Assembly (NCBI GenBank): GCA_030430205.1 | Contig: JAUIGE010000004.1 | Span: 186,001 to 250,000, forward strand | Direction of reading: 5' to 3' | Length of the DNA stretch: 64,000 bases | Origin: Bacteroidia bacterium | GTDB taxonomy: Bacteria; Bacteroidota; Bacteroidia; J057 | In this document: in pieces, positions 37,468 through 46,940 of the stretch | Layout: each line of letters opens with the position of its first letter | Numbering within the stretch: position 1 is the first letter of the stretch | Made by a program: the position numbers and the translations under genes | Notes under the pieces: model-generated | Database searches by the model: none | Seen by the model: only the letters and a program-made list of their open reading frames with translations | What the model was told of the DNA's origin: nothing

Positions 37468-39780
37468 ATGAGATACCTTCTCCTATTATTCTCCTTTTTG
37501 TTGATTAACAATGAATCCCATGCACAGGATACGCTGGAGGTGCTCCCTGCCACTGGCAGGAATGAACTGTTCCATGATTTTCTGATGGACAGGGGGGCAA
37601 AGCTTTGGGATGAGCGCCGGGATTCCGTTGCAAGCTCTCTTGTGTCAGCACAGAAGCTGATAGGAAGGCAGCAGCAATTGCGCGAAGGTTACCTCAGTAT
37701 GCTGGGGACCCTACCCGATAAAACACCACTCAATGCGGTGATCACAGATACCATCCAGAGGACAGGCTTTCGGATAGAAAAAGTACATTTTCAAAGCGTA
37801 CCTAGTCATCGGGTGACAGGCAACTTCTATATCCCGGATTCTGGAAGTGTGCCTTATCCAGCGGTGTTGGTACTGTGTGGGCATTATCCCAATGCCAAGG
37901 CTGCCCTTCTGTTGCAGAATCTGTGTGAACTCTTTGCGAATCATGGTATAGCCGCACTCATCGTGGATCCGTTCAGCCAGGGAGAACGCAATCAGATTCA
38001 GCATCCTACAAATGGGGCATTGCTCTTTAAAGGGCAAAGTGGAACCTCTGCTCATACCCGATTGGACGTGGGATCTATGTTGGTGGGAAGTAGTGTGGTG
38101 GCGCAGGCGCTATGGGACAACCATCGGGCGATGGATTACCTCTATTCCCGGACCGATGTGGTGGACACTTCAAGAGTGGGTTGCACGGGCAGTTCGGGTG
38201 GAGGCTCTCAGGCCGCTTATCTATGCGCTTTTGATCAGCGCATCAAAGTAGCGGCAGTTAACAGTTTTTTGATGAATGAAGAGACGCTATTTGCTACCAT
38301 AGGACCACAAACCGGCAGTCAGAACCTTTCCTTTGAAGGTGCTCATTTGATCGATCATCCTGATTATGTGACGCTTTTCGCACCGAAACCTTACCTGATT
38401 CTGGCAGGTACCCAGGATTTTTTCGACATCAACGCTACCAGGAATACCTATGCTGAATCACAGGATGTCTACAATACACTGGGTGTTCCGGGGCATGTAA
38501 AATATTTCGAAGAAGATAGTGTACATGGGTATTTAAAAGCACGCAGAGAAGTTGCTGTTAACTGGTTTAAAACCTGGTTTTACAATGATACAACACCTGT
38601 CATTGAGCCTCGATGGCTGGGTTTGTCAACTACCGATCTGTGGGTGACAGGCGACGGACAAGTGGTTACTTCCTTTCCTGATGAAAGAACCGTAACTGAC
38701 CTGAATGTAGATGTCGCGGACTCTCTGGCTGATGATCGCGCCAATTTCTGGGCCCAAAACCAACTCGACTCCTGTCTCAATAAAGTGCGAGAACTGATCA
38801 GGCTCGAAGCCTACGATTCTGTCCAGGTGGAGGAGACAGGCGTCATTGACAGGGGACATTATACCATTACCCGAATGAAAATTAACAGTGGGGATCATGT
38901 GCCCGTAACAGGCCTGTTGTTTGTCCCTAAAAACCTTTCAGCTAATGCGCCTGGGGTAGTTTATGTAGACGGCAGAGGCAAAAAGACAGAAGCTGGAGTG
39001 GGAGGTGTATTGGAAACACGATTTATTGATTCTGGTAAAATCGTTTTGACAATTGACCTGCGTGGCTTTGGTGAAACGGTGGATAATCCCGCTAAAAACG
39101 AATCCAAGCACGGAAACCGCGAGCATCGAAATGCAGTCATTTCCGCTTACATCGGCAAAACGCTGATTGGTCAACGCGTCGAAGATATCATGAAGGCATT
39201 GGACGTCATGTATACCCGGACAGATATTGACACCAGCGATTTGACACTGGTCGGGATAGACAGGGCTGGCCCTGCTGTGCTGCATGCCGCTGCGCTTGAT
39301 AAGCGCGTGAAGCAGACCCTTATTAGGGCTTCCTTCGAATCCTGGTTGCCCATTGTGGCCGATCCTACTCAGCTGCACAACATGACCCATGTCGTTCCTT
39401 TTGCATTGAAATATTATGATTTGCCTGATCTGGTAGCTTCCATGTCAGACAGTTCTGTGAAGTATTTTCAATATCCCTACACGGCAGTAAGCATAGACGA
39501 TAAGTTGGTAGAGGAAAAGTATGGGAGTCTTGGGCAAAATTATCCCAATCCATTCAATAGCACGAGCATGATTCCTTTCCGCTTAAAAAAAGCGGGAGGG
39601 GTGACCCTTCGGGTTTATGATCAACACGGAAGATTGTGTAAGGTACTTTCTACGGGTATGAAGGCAGTTGGGGAACATAACATAAAGGTTGAAATGGACA
39701 GCTTCCCAGCAGGCCAATATTTTTATACCATGTGGGTTGATCGAGATATTTTGGGTAGTAAAGTCATGATAATCAAATAG
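37468..39780 (+). CDS. Double alpha/beta-hydrolase (acetylesterase-like) with T9SS sorting domain
   Basis: The 770-residue secreted protein has a signal peptide and two alpha/beta-hydrolase units in series. The first (about 100-380) has a full triad: Ser in GCTGSSGGGSQ, Asp in GTQDFFD and His in DSVHGYLK. The second (about 480-690) has GIDRAGPA where the nucleophile elbow should be, so the Ser is replaced by Asp. The end carries the T9SS type A domain (YPNPFNSTSMIPFRLK ... FPAGQYFYTMW). It is the first intact gene of the pectin locus, ends 3 bp before the GH43 gene and probably removes acetyl or similar esters from pectin. The exact ester is unknown. Confidence 0.8.
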   Translation: MRYLLLLFSFLLINNESHAQDTLEVLPATGRNELFHDFLMDRGAKLWDERRDSVASSLVSAQKLIGRQQQLREGYLSMLGTLPDKTPLNAVITDTIQRTGFRIEKVHFQSVPSHRVTGNFYIPDSGSVPYPAVLVLCGHYPNAKAALLLQNLCELFANHGIAALIVDPFSQGERNQIQHPTNGALLFKGQSGTSAHTRLDVGSMLVGSSVVAQALWDNHRAMDYLYSRTDVVDTSRVGCTGSSGGGSQAAYLCAFDQRIKVAAVNSFLMNEETLFATIGPQTGSQNLSFEGAHLIDHPDYVTLFAPKPYLILAGTQDFFDINATRNTYAESQDVYNTLGVPGHVKYFEEDSVHGYLKARREVAVNWFKTWFYNDTTPVIEPRWLGLSTTDLWVTGDGQVVTSFPDERTVTDLNVDVADSLADDRANFWAQNQLDSCLNKVRELIRLEAYDSVQVEETGVIDRGHYTITRMKINSGDHVPVTGLLFVPKNLSANAPGVVYVDGRGKKTEAGVGGVLETRFIDSGKIVLTIDLRGFGETVDNPAKNESKHGNREHRNAVISAYIGKTLIGQRVEDIMKALDVMYTRTDIDTSDLTLVGIDRAGPAVLHAAALDKRVKQTLIRASFESWLPIVADPTQLHNMTHVVPFALKYYDLPDLVASMSDSSVKYFQYPYTAVSIDDKLVEEKYGSLGQNYPNPFNSTSMIPFRLKKAGGVTLRVYDQHGRLCKVLSTGMKAVGEHNIKVEMDSFPAGQYFYTMWVDRDILGSKVMIIK

Positions 39781-39783
39781 ATA

Positions 39784-41379
39784 ATGGTGAGATTTTTCTT
39801 TTTAGCGTCATTCGTTTTTCTTTTTATAACCGCTATTTCTGCTCAGGTCTGGAATCCCGATCAGGGCGATGGGACCTACAAAAATCCCATCATCCATGCG
39901 GATTATTCAGATCCGGATGTTGTCAGGGTGGGGGAGGACTTCTACATGACAGCTTCCAGTTTCAACTGCGCTCCGGGCCTGCCTATCCTGCATTCCCGTG
40001 ATCTGGTCAATTGGAAAATTATCAATTATGCCATTAACAGGCAGATGCCACTCGACAACTTTGCTGTCCCGCAGCACGGCAACGGCGTCTGGGCACCAGC
40101 CTTTCGCTATCATGGTGGCTGGTTTTATATCTTCTACGGTGACCCGGATTTTGGTATTTATATGTGCAAAACAAAAGATCCTGCCGGCGCCTGGGAACCT
40201 CCCCACCTTGTCCAATCCGCCAAAGGCTGGATAGATCCCTGCCCCTTCTGGGACGAGGATGGCAAAGCCTACCTCGTGCATGCCTTTGCAGGCAGCCGGG
40301 CGGGTGTCAAATCTGTCGTGATCCTACACGAAATGGCGCCAGACGCCTCGCGCCTGCTCGATGATGGCGTGATGGTTTTCGATGGACACGAAAAACACCC
40401 TACCATAGAGGGGACCAAAATGCATAAGCGCAAGGGGTATTACTATATTTTTGCACCCGGAGGCGGTGTGCCTACAGGTTGGCAAACGATTTTACGTTCC
40501 AAAAATGTATGGGGCCCTTATGAAGACAAAATCGTCCTCAACCAAGGCAGTAGTACGGTAAACGGCCCTCATCAAGGGGCCTGGGTCGATACAGAGAGTG
40601 GAGAAAATTGGTTTATTCATTTTCAGGAAAAACAACCCTATGGCCGAATCGTTCATCTACAGCCTGCCCGATGGGAAAAAGATTGGCTGATGATCGGAAA
40701 GGACGTTGACAACGATGGAATCGGTGAGCCTGTCGAAAGCTGGAAGAAGCCCAAAACTGCCAAAAAAGAACCCCTTCAGCTGCCCCAGACTTCTGACGAA
40801 TTCAACGATCCCAGATTGGGCTTACAGTGGCAATGGCATGCCAATCCTGAAGCGACATGGGCCTTTCCAACACCCTATGGCTTCCTGCGCATGAATCCTG
40901 TCAATTTACCTGATGTCCGCAACCTTTGGGATGCGCCCAGTTTGCTTCTGCAAAAAATGCCGGCGGAAACCTTTTCCGCCACGACAAAACTGACCTTTTT
41001 TCACCATGACGATGATGAACGTACCGGCCTCATCGTGATGGGGCGTGATTACGCCTATATCGCGCTGGAACAGCAGGATGGGCAATTATTTATCAAACAG
41101 CGCAGCTGTGTGGGCGCAGAAAATGGGGCTGCGGAAGTAACGGAAGCAAGCAAGGCCGTTTCTGGTAAGGAAATATACTTCAAGGTGGAAGTGAAGCCTG
41201 GCGGAATATGTCAGTTTTCTTTCAGCATCGAAGGGGAAAAGTTCACTCCGATGGGGACCCCATTTCAGGCCAAAGAAGGCAAATGGATTGGTGCCAAAGT
41301 GGGCATATTTTGTGCGCGTGAGCGCCACCTGAACGATGGCGGATACGCCAATTACGATTGGTTTAGAATAGCGAAATAA
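39784..41379 (+). CDS. Glycoside hydrolase family 43 (xylosidase/arabinofuranosidase type)
   Basis: The 531-residue secreted enzyme starts with a signal peptide (LASFVFLFITAISAQ). The five-bladed propeller shows the three acidic residues of GH43: Asp in HADYSDPDVVRVG (general base), Asp in KGWIDPCPFWDEDG and Glu in HPTIEGTKMHKR (general acid). A C-terminal concanavalin-like domain (about 335-530; FNDPRLGLQWQWHANPEATW) is typical for the beta-xylosidase subgroup. In a pectin locus it probably trims arabinan or other side chains. No T9SS domain is present, so it may stay periplasmic. It is flanked by 3 bp upstream and 0 bp downstream. Confidence 0.9.
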   Translation: MVRFFFLASFVFLFITAISAQVWNPDQGDGTYKNPIIHADYSDPDVVRVGEDFYMTASSFNCAPGLPILHSRDLVNWKIINYAINRQMPLDNFAVPQHGNGVWAPAFRYHGGWFYIFYGDPDFGIYMCKTKDPAGAWEPPHLVQSAKGWIDPCPFWDEDGKAYLVHAFAGSRAGVKSVVILHEMAPDASRLLDDGVMVFDGHEKHPTIEGTKMHKRKGYYYIFAPGGGVPTGWQTILRSKNVWGPYEDKIVLNQGSSTVNGPHQGAWVDTESGENWFIHFQEKQPYGRIVHLQPARWEKDWLMIGKDVDNDGIGEPVESWKKPKTAKKEPLQLPQTSDEFNDPRLGLQWQWHANPEATWAFPTPYGFLRMNPVNLPDVRNLWDAPSLLLQKMPAETFSATTKLTFFHHDDDERTGLIVMGRDYAYIALEQQDGQLFIKQRSCVGAENGAAEVTEASKAVSGKEIYFKVEVKPGGICQFSFSIEGEKFTPMGTPFQAKEGKWIGAKVGIFCARERHLNDGGYANYDWFRIAK

Positions 41380-42336
41380 ATGAGAATAATTCTTGCCATA
41401 CTTTTTTGCTTTTTCATTCAAAGCCTGTCAGCTCAATATAAAACGAAACTGACAGTTGCGCAGGATGGCAGTGGTGACTTTAGCAGCATCCAGGAAGCGA
41501 TAGACCATACCAAATCCTTTCCGGATCAACGTATCACCATTTTTGTCAAAGCAGGTGTTTATCTGGAAAAAGTAAAAGTTCACAGTTGGAATAGCAGGCT
41601 CAGCCTGGTAGGAGAGGATGCGGCTACCACGATCATCCGATGGGGAGATCACTTCAAAAAGATGGCCCGCCATCGTAATAGCACCTTTCATACCCCAACC
41701 CTCTGGGTGCAGGGAGATGATTTTCGTGCCGAAAACCTGACCATTGAGAATACCGCCGGGGAGGTAGGGCAGGCTATCGCTCTGGCGGTAGAAGCGGATC
41801 GCTGCCTGATTCAACATTGTCGGATTCTGGGTTTTCAGGACAGCCTGTATGCTGCGGGGGCAAATACGCGCCAGCATTATAAAAACTGCCACATTGAAGG
41901 AAGTACGGACTTCATTTTTGGAGAAGCTACAGCCCTTTTTGAGGCCTGCGTTATTCACAGCAAAAGCAATTCATTCATTACAGCGGCCAGCACGCCTCAG
42001 GGCCGTTCATACGGCTTTGTTTTCCTGCGTTGCAGGCTCACTGCTGATCCCGGCGTGGACGCCGTCTATCTGGGCCGCCCCTGGCGGGACTATGCAAGGA
42101 CCGCCTTTGTCCATTGTGAAATGGGCAAGCATATTCGCCCGGAGGGCTGGGATAACTGGTCCTCTGAAAAAAGAGAAAAAACGACTTTTTATGCCGAATA
42201 CGACAATACAGGCCCGGGGGCTCAGCTGGAGGACAGGGTGCCCTGGAGTCATCAGCTTTCCCGCAGAGAAAGTAAAAAATACACACCTGAAGCCATCTTA
42301 CAGCCTTTTTGCCTGCCTGAATTTTCGAAAAAATAA
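41380..42336 (+). CDS. Pectinesterase (carbohydrate esterase family 8)
   Basis: It removes methyl esters from polygalacturonate. The 318-residue protein has a signal peptide (ILAILFCFFIQSLSAQ) and the right-handed beta-helix. The active site is complete: Asp in GFQDSLYA, Asp in GSTDFIFGEA and Arg in LGRPWRDYA. The start codon directly follows the GH43 stop with no spacer. Length is that of the minimal single-domain enzyme. A second, much larger pectinesterase is encoded at 59871. Confidence 0.93.
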   Translation: MRIILAILFCFFIQSLSAQYKTKLTVAQDGSGDFSSIQEAIDHTKSFPDQRITIFVKAGVYLEKVKVHSWNSRLSLVGEDAATTIIRWGDHFKKMARHRNSTFHTPTLWVQGDDFRAENLTIENTAGEVGQAIALAVEADRCLIQHCRILGFQDSLYAAGANTRQHYKNCHIEGSTDFIFGEATALFEACVIHSKSNSFITAASTPQGRSYGFVFLRCRLTADPGVDAVYLGRPWRDYARTAFVHCEMGKHIRPEGWDNWSSEKREKTTFYAEYDNTGPGAQLEDRVPWSHQLSRRESKKYTPEAILQPFCLPEFSKK

Positions 42337-42363
42337 TCATCTGGACTAAAAAAAAACCGATAT

Positions 42364-43605
42364 ATGAAATCCATCCTTTTACCCTTGCTGATTGTTTCTT
42401 TTGTCTTTTTTTCCTGTGGAGAAAAAGCCGCTGATACTACCCAATCCAACATGTTTACGGTCATTAACCCTGTATCTATTTCCCAAAAAGATGCCATCAT
42501 TCGCTTATCCGCCAGGGAGCTGGTTACAAAGTTTCCGGCTATTGATCTGAAGAAAATAAGCTTTTCCAGCAATACGGAAATTCCCTTTCAGGCAATTGAT
42601 GAGGACCAGGATGGAAAAACGGATGAATTTCTGTTGCTCCTAAACCTGGAAGCAAATGCAAAACATGAAATCCAGCTGAGAAACCTCCGTGAGGGCGAGC
42701 AGCCAGCAGTTTTTCCAAAAAGAACCCAGGCTGAAATTTCGCATAAAATCAATGGCCAATGGAAGGGGCGTGAATATGAAGCAGGCGAATTCCAAAATGT
42801 AAACTTCCTGGCCGTCCCACCCGAGCACACCGACCATTCCTGGTTTATCCGCTATGAAGGTCCAGGCTGGGAGTCTGATAAAGTGGGATATCGCTTTTAC
42901 CTGGATTGGCGCAATGCGACAGATATTTTTGGGAAAAAAACCTCCCAAATGGTCCTGCAGGATGTCGGCGAGGATGGCTTTGATTCATACCATGAAGCTG
43001 CTGACTGGGGGATGGACATCCTCAAAGTTGGCAAATCTCTGGGCATCGGTGCCCTGGGCTTCTGGCAGGGCGATAGCGCCCTGCGGGTGGAGACGACAGA
43101 CTCAGTCACGTGTCGTATTGCAAGCAATGGCGTGCTCGAAAGTCGTGTTGAGACACGGTATTTTGGCTGGCTGGCAGGAGGAATGAAAACAGATGTGGTA
43201 TCTGAATTTTCCATACAGGCTGGCAGCCGCATGACGCGGCATGATATTTCCCTTTCCAATCCCTTACCCAATCTTTGCACAGGGATTGTCAAGCATGAAG
43301 AGGGGAGCTTGCTTCAAGGAGAAAAGGGAGCCTGGGCCTACCTGGCTAGCTGGGGGAAGCAAAGTCTGGCAAATGATAATTTGGGTATGGCAATTATTTA
43401 TCGCACTGCGGAAAAGCAACAAGTAACTGAAGATGAATTTAGTCATGTAGTCGTGCTCACGCCCCAAAATCAGAAATTGTCTTATTACTTTCTGGCTGCC
43501 TGGGAGCAGGAAAAAGAGGGCATAAAAACACAGGATATGTTTGAAGAATACCTGGAAAAAACACTTGCCTCTCTGAACCAACCTTTGGAGGTAAATTTTC
43601 CTTAA
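42364..43605 (+). CDS. DUF4861-family lipoprotein
   Basis: The 413-residue lipoprotein (lipobox VFFSCGEKA) matches DUF4861 by the blocks FIRYEGPGWESDKVGYRFYL and DWRNATDIFGKKT, followed by SYHEAADWGMDILKVG. Proteins of this family are often encoded in pectin and alginate loci of Bacteroidota and are thought to be beta-sandwich carbohydrate-active or binding proteins. No activity is established as far as I know. It lies 27 bp after the pectinesterase and is the last gene before a 137-bp gap in front of kduD. Confidence 0.75.
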   Translation: MKSILLPLLIVSFVFFSCGEKAADTTQSNMFTVINPVSISQKDAIIRLSARELVTKFPAIDLKKISFSSNTEIPFQAIDEDQDGKTDEFLLLLNLEANAKHEIQLRNLREGEQPAVFPKRTQAEISHKINGQWKGREYEAGEFQNVNFLAVPPEHTDHSWFIRYEGPGWESDKVGYRFYLDWRNATDIFGKKTSQMVLQDVGEDGFDSYHEAADWGMDILKVGKSLGIGALGFWQGDSALRVETTDSVTCRIASNGVLESRVETRYFGWLAGGMKTDVVSEFSIQAGSRMTRHDISLSNPLPNLCTGIVKHEEGSLLQGEKGAWAYLASWGKQSLANDNLGMAIIYRTAEKQQVTEDEFSHVVVLTPQNQKLSYYFLAAWEQEKEGIKTQDMFEEYLEKTLASLNQPLEVNFP

Positions 43606-43742
43606 CCCACGAAAAGTGACTGCAAAGCGCAAAAAAAGGAGTATTCGAAAATTATTGATTGTGATTTGATGATTACTGCACCGTGAAAAGGGTGGGTGCA
43701 GGTCTATCTTTACCCCACATAAGATAACAAATAACCTAACCT

Positions 43743-44504
43743 ATGAATACGCTTTTTTCACTTGAAAATAAAAATGTGTTAATCACCGGAGCCAGCCGCG
43801 GACTGGGCCGCGCCATGGCCATCGGCCTGGCCGATGCAGGCGCCTTCGTGATCGCCTGCAGCTCACGAGCCGACGGCACGGAGGACAGCCTCCGTGAGAT
43901 ACATGCCCGCGGCGGCAAGGCCGCCGCCCTCGCCGCTGACTTATCTGACAGAAAGGCTGTCAGGAAGATGTATCAGGATGCTCTCGCCCTGTGCGGGCGG
44001 ATCGATGTGCTTGTCAACAATGGCGGGACCATTGCCCGCTTTCCTGCGGAAGACTTTCCGCTGGATGAGTGGGACAGGGTCATGGAAGTCAACCTGACCT
44101 CTGCTTTTCTGCTATCCCAGCTTGTGGGGAAGGATATGAAAAAAAATGGCGGTGGAAAAATCATCAATACAGCCTCAATGCTGTCTTTTTCCGGCGGCAT
44201 AACCGTCCCGGCCTATACCGCCAGCAAGCACGCCATCGCGGGCATCACCAAAGCCCTGGCCAATGAATGGGCCATTCACAATATCCAGGTGAATGCTATC
44301 GCTCCGGGCTATTTTCGCACGGACAATACCGAGAAACTTCAGGCGGACCCTGTCCGCAATGCCGAGATCACCAAACGCATCCCCAGCGGTAGGTGGGGAG
44401 AACCCGAGGATTTGGTGGGTGCTGCCGTCTTCCTGGCTTCTGCTGCCAGCAATTATGTGAATGGAACCATCATCACCGTGGACGGTGGCTGGATGGCACG
44501 ATAG
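43743..44504 (+). CDS. kduD: 2-dehydro-3-deoxy-D-gluconate 5-dehydrogenase (short-chain dehydrogenase)
   Basis: It interconverts 2,5-diketo-3-deoxygluconate and 2-keto-3-deoxygluconate (KDG) with NAD(H), the last step in processing unsaturated uronates. The 253 residues are standard. The dinucleotide motif is LITGASRGLGRAMA, the catalytic Ser is in NTASMLSFSG, and the YxxxK is YTASK. The N-terminus FSLENKNVLITGASRG is the KduD type. The 137-bp gap upstream contains TATCTTTA (43705-43712), a possible -7 element. The next gene is the KduI-like isomerase, its pathway partner. Confidence 0.9.
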   Translation: MNTLFSLENKNVLITGASRGLGRAMAIGLADAGAFVIACSSRADGTEDSLREIHARGGKAAALAADLSDRKAVRKMYQDALALCGRIDVLVNNGGTIARFPAEDFPLDEWDRVMEVNLTSAFLLSQLVGKDMKKNGGGKIINTASMLSFSGGITVPAYTASKHAIAGITKALANEWAIHNIQVNAIAPGYFRTDNTEKLQADPVRNAEITKRIPSGRWGEPEDLVGAAVFLASAASNYVNGTIITVDGGWMAR

Positions 44505-44540
44505 ATATTTTTTACCCATTAAACAGAAAAATTAAGATAC

Positions 44541-45455
44541 ATGGTTACTCCTAAGACAATCGGAAAAGAGAAAACTTCATCAGCAAAATCACCACAGGAA
44601 CGTCGTCACGACATACAGGTCATGGTTCCCGTGAAAAACGAAATTCGCAAAGTCGAAGCCTTTGACGCTACGCCAGGAGCGGGTGTACAGGAAATTATCA
44701 CAGGGGATAATTCCTCTTTCCACTTCCTGCGCCTTGCGCGGATCAGGCTGGAGGAAGGCGCACAGATTGGGCGCAGCCTCAGCACTGAAGAAGCGGTTTA
44801 CTACATAAACCGGGGCTCTGCGACCCTTCAGGTTGATGGAAACAGCTATACCCTGGGCAAAGGCGATGTCCTCTATGTGGGCATCAATAGCGAAATCGTA
44901 TTGAGCGGGAAAGCAGATGTAAGCGAATTCAAAGCTATTTCCTGTCATACCAAATATCCTGTGCAACTCGTCCGCCACACGGACATCGAAGGCACAGAGC
45001 TGGCCGCCGACCTCGGCACCCGCCGCCCCATGTCAAAACGTACCGTTTTCAAGCTGGTGGACAAAAATGTGCAGGCCAACCGCCTGCTTTTTGGGGATAC
45101 GTATATGGCACAGCGTGGTGGCGTAGGCAGCTATCCTCCCCACTTTCACGGACCCGATGGTCCGCATGGCCTGGGCAACAATGCCAAGGAAGAAATCTAC
45201 CATTTCCGCTGTGAGTCCGACATCGAAGGGGATGTGCCTTATGTGCTGCAAAACTGTGCTTTGCCCGAAGAAAAGGTCAATGTTTATGCACATGTTTTTG
45301 ATGAAGTAGCCATCAATGTGACCCCTACCTATCACGATACCATCGCTCCGCCATCCGTGGACTTTATGTTCACCTGGTGCCTGGGCAGTTTTACTGAAGG
45401 CCATCGTGATTGGGCTGAGATATTTAATAAGCCTGGGTATCAGGATGAATGGTAG
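44541..45455 (+). CDS. kduI: KduI/IolB-family cupin isomerase, likely 5-dehydro-4-deoxyglucuronate isomerase
   Basis: The 304-residue double-cupin protein belongs to the KduI/IolB family. The C-terminal cupin has the metal motif VGSYPPHFHGPDG with Glu in KEEIYHF. The N-terminal cupin resembles KduI (GKGDVLYVG). In this context it should isomerise 5-keto-4-deoxyuronate to 2,5-diketo-3-deoxygluconate, the substrate of KduD next door. The second-cupin motif alone looks like IolB (5-deoxyglucuronate isomerase), so the name rests on context. About 30 residues at the N-terminus are charged and not part of the cupin. Confidence 0.72.
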   Translation: MVTPKTIGKEKTSSAKSPQERRHDIQVMVPVKNEIRKVEAFDATPGAGVQEIITGDNSSFHFLRLARIRLEEGAQIGRSLSTEEAVYYINRGSATLQVDGNSYTLGKGDVLYVGINSEIVLSGKADVSEFKAISCHTKYPVQLVRHTDIEGTELAADLGTRRPMSKRTVFKLVDKNVQANRLLFGDTYMAQRGGVGSYPPHFHGPDGPHGLGNNAKEEIYHFRCESDIEGDVPYVLQNCALPEEKVNVYAHVFDEVAINVTPTYHDTIAPPSVDFMFTWCLGSFTEGHRDWAEIFNKPGYQDEW

Positions 45456-45497
45456 AAAGCAGGAAAGTTGATTTGTACTTGGGTTAATTATTTTTTT

Positions 45498-46940
45498 ATG
45501 AAAAAATACATATTGATTGGCGTAGTCGCCTTACTCTGGGCGTGTAATTCCGCTCCTGTTGAAGAGCAGCAGGCTGCTTCAACTGCTCCCGATCCCTGGG
45601 ACAAAGCCCGTGAAATCCTGATGGCTATTGAGCGACCTACTTTTCCTGACCGTGATTTTAATATCACCGATTTTGGTGCTACTGCCGGTGGAGAGGCAGA
45701 TTGTCTGCCGGCAATCCGGGCCGCCATCGACTCCTGCCATGCGGCAGGAGGAGGCAGGGTTGTAGTGCCGGGAGGCAATTGGTTCTGTGCAGGCCCTGTG
45801 CATCTGAAAAGCAATGTGAATTTTCACCTGGCAGAAGCCTGTACCATCAGATTCAGCACAAATGCAGCGGATTACCTGCCCGTGGTTTTTACCCGATGGG
45901 AAGGCGTCGAATGTTACAATTACTCACCTTTGATTTATGCCTTTGAGCAGGAAAACATCGCTGTGACGGGAAAGGGTGTACTTGATGGGCAGGCTTCCAC
46001 AGAAAATTGGTGGAGTTGGGTTGAAAAAAATGAATTAGGCTGGAAAGAAGGTATGCCTTCTCAGGCTGATCCCCTAAGCCGTCCCCGCCTCTTTGCCTGG
46101 AATACCGAGGAGGTCCCGGTAGAGGATCGGAAACTGGGAGAGGGCACTTATTTACGTCCCAATTTTTTGCAGCCTTACCGCTGTAAGAATGTGCTGATCG
46201 AGGATGTTACCATCAAAAATTCACCCATGTGGGTGATGCACCCGGTACTTAGCGAAAATATTACCATTCAGGGCGTGAAAGTAATTTCTCATGGCCCTAA
46301 CAGTGATGGCTGCGATCCCGAGTGTTGTAAAAATGTGTTGATCAAAAATTGCTATTTCGATACAGGAGATGACTGCATTGCGCTGAAGTCCGGCCGTAAT
46401 CAGGATGGCAGAAGGTTAGGCAGACCCATTGAAAATGTGGTCATTCAGGACTGCCAGATGAAAGATGGGCATGGTGGAGTGGTGATCGGTAGCGAAGTGA
46501 GCGGCGGAGCCCGCTACATCTTTGCAGAAAACTGCAATATGGACAGCCCCAATCTCGACCGCGCGCTGCGCGTCAAGACCAACAAAGTGCGCGGTGGAAC
46601 CATCGAGCAGCTGTATTTTAGGAATATTACCGTAGGTGAAGTCAGGGAAGCCGTGCTTCGCGTCAATATGCGATACCCGATTTATTCAGATACCAACCAG
46701 GTTTATTTGCCTGTGGTGAAGGATATTTTGGTGGAAAATGTCGCTTCTGCCAAAAGCCGATATGGCTTGCTAATAGATGGGTATGATGCAACGCATACAG
46801 TCAAAAGTGTTCGCCTGGTCAATTGCAATTTTGGCGGTGTAGAGCAGGGCAATGCGATCAAATTTGGGGAGGATTTTGTATTTGAAAACTGCCTGATGAA
46901 TGGAGAAGTGATGACAAATGCAAATAATGGAGATGAATAA
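45498..46940 (+). CDS. Polygalacturonase (glycoside hydrolase family 28), lipoprotein
   Basis: It hydrolyses alpha-1,4 bonds of polygalacturonate. About 480 residues from MKKYILIGVVALLWACNSAP, a lipoprotein signal; an upstream ATG at 45468 is rejected for that reason. The GH28 motifs are complete: NSDGCDPE, DTGDDCIALKSG, DGHGGVVIGSE and the Arg-x-Lys in RALRVKTNKVRG. The lipid anchor keeps it on a membrane, so it probably acts on oligomers already cut outside. Its 3' end overlaps the next gene by 23 bp. Confidence 0.92.
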   Translation: MKKYILIGVVALLWACNSAPVEEQQAASTAPDPWDKAREILMAIERPTFPDRDFNITDFGATAGGEADCLPAIRAAIDSCHAAGGGRVVVPGGNWFCAGPVHLKSNVNFHLAEACTIRFSTNAADYLPVVFTRWEGVECYNYSPLIYAFEQENIAVTGKGVLDGQASTENWWSWVEKNELGWKEGMPSQADPLSRPRLFAWNTEEVPVEDRKLGEGTYLRPNFLQPYRCKNVLIEDVTIKNSPMWVMHPVLSENITIQGVKVISHGPNSDGCDPECCKNVLIKNCYFDTGDDCIALKSGRNQDGRRLGRPIENVVIQDCQMKDGHGGVVIGSEVSGGARYIFAENCNMDSPNLDRALRVKTNKVRGGTIEQLYFRNITVGEVREAVLRVNMRYPIYSDTNQVYLPVVKDILVENVASAKSRYGLLIDGYDATHTVKSVRLVNCNFGGVEQGNAIKFGEDFVFENCLMNGEVMTNANNGDE

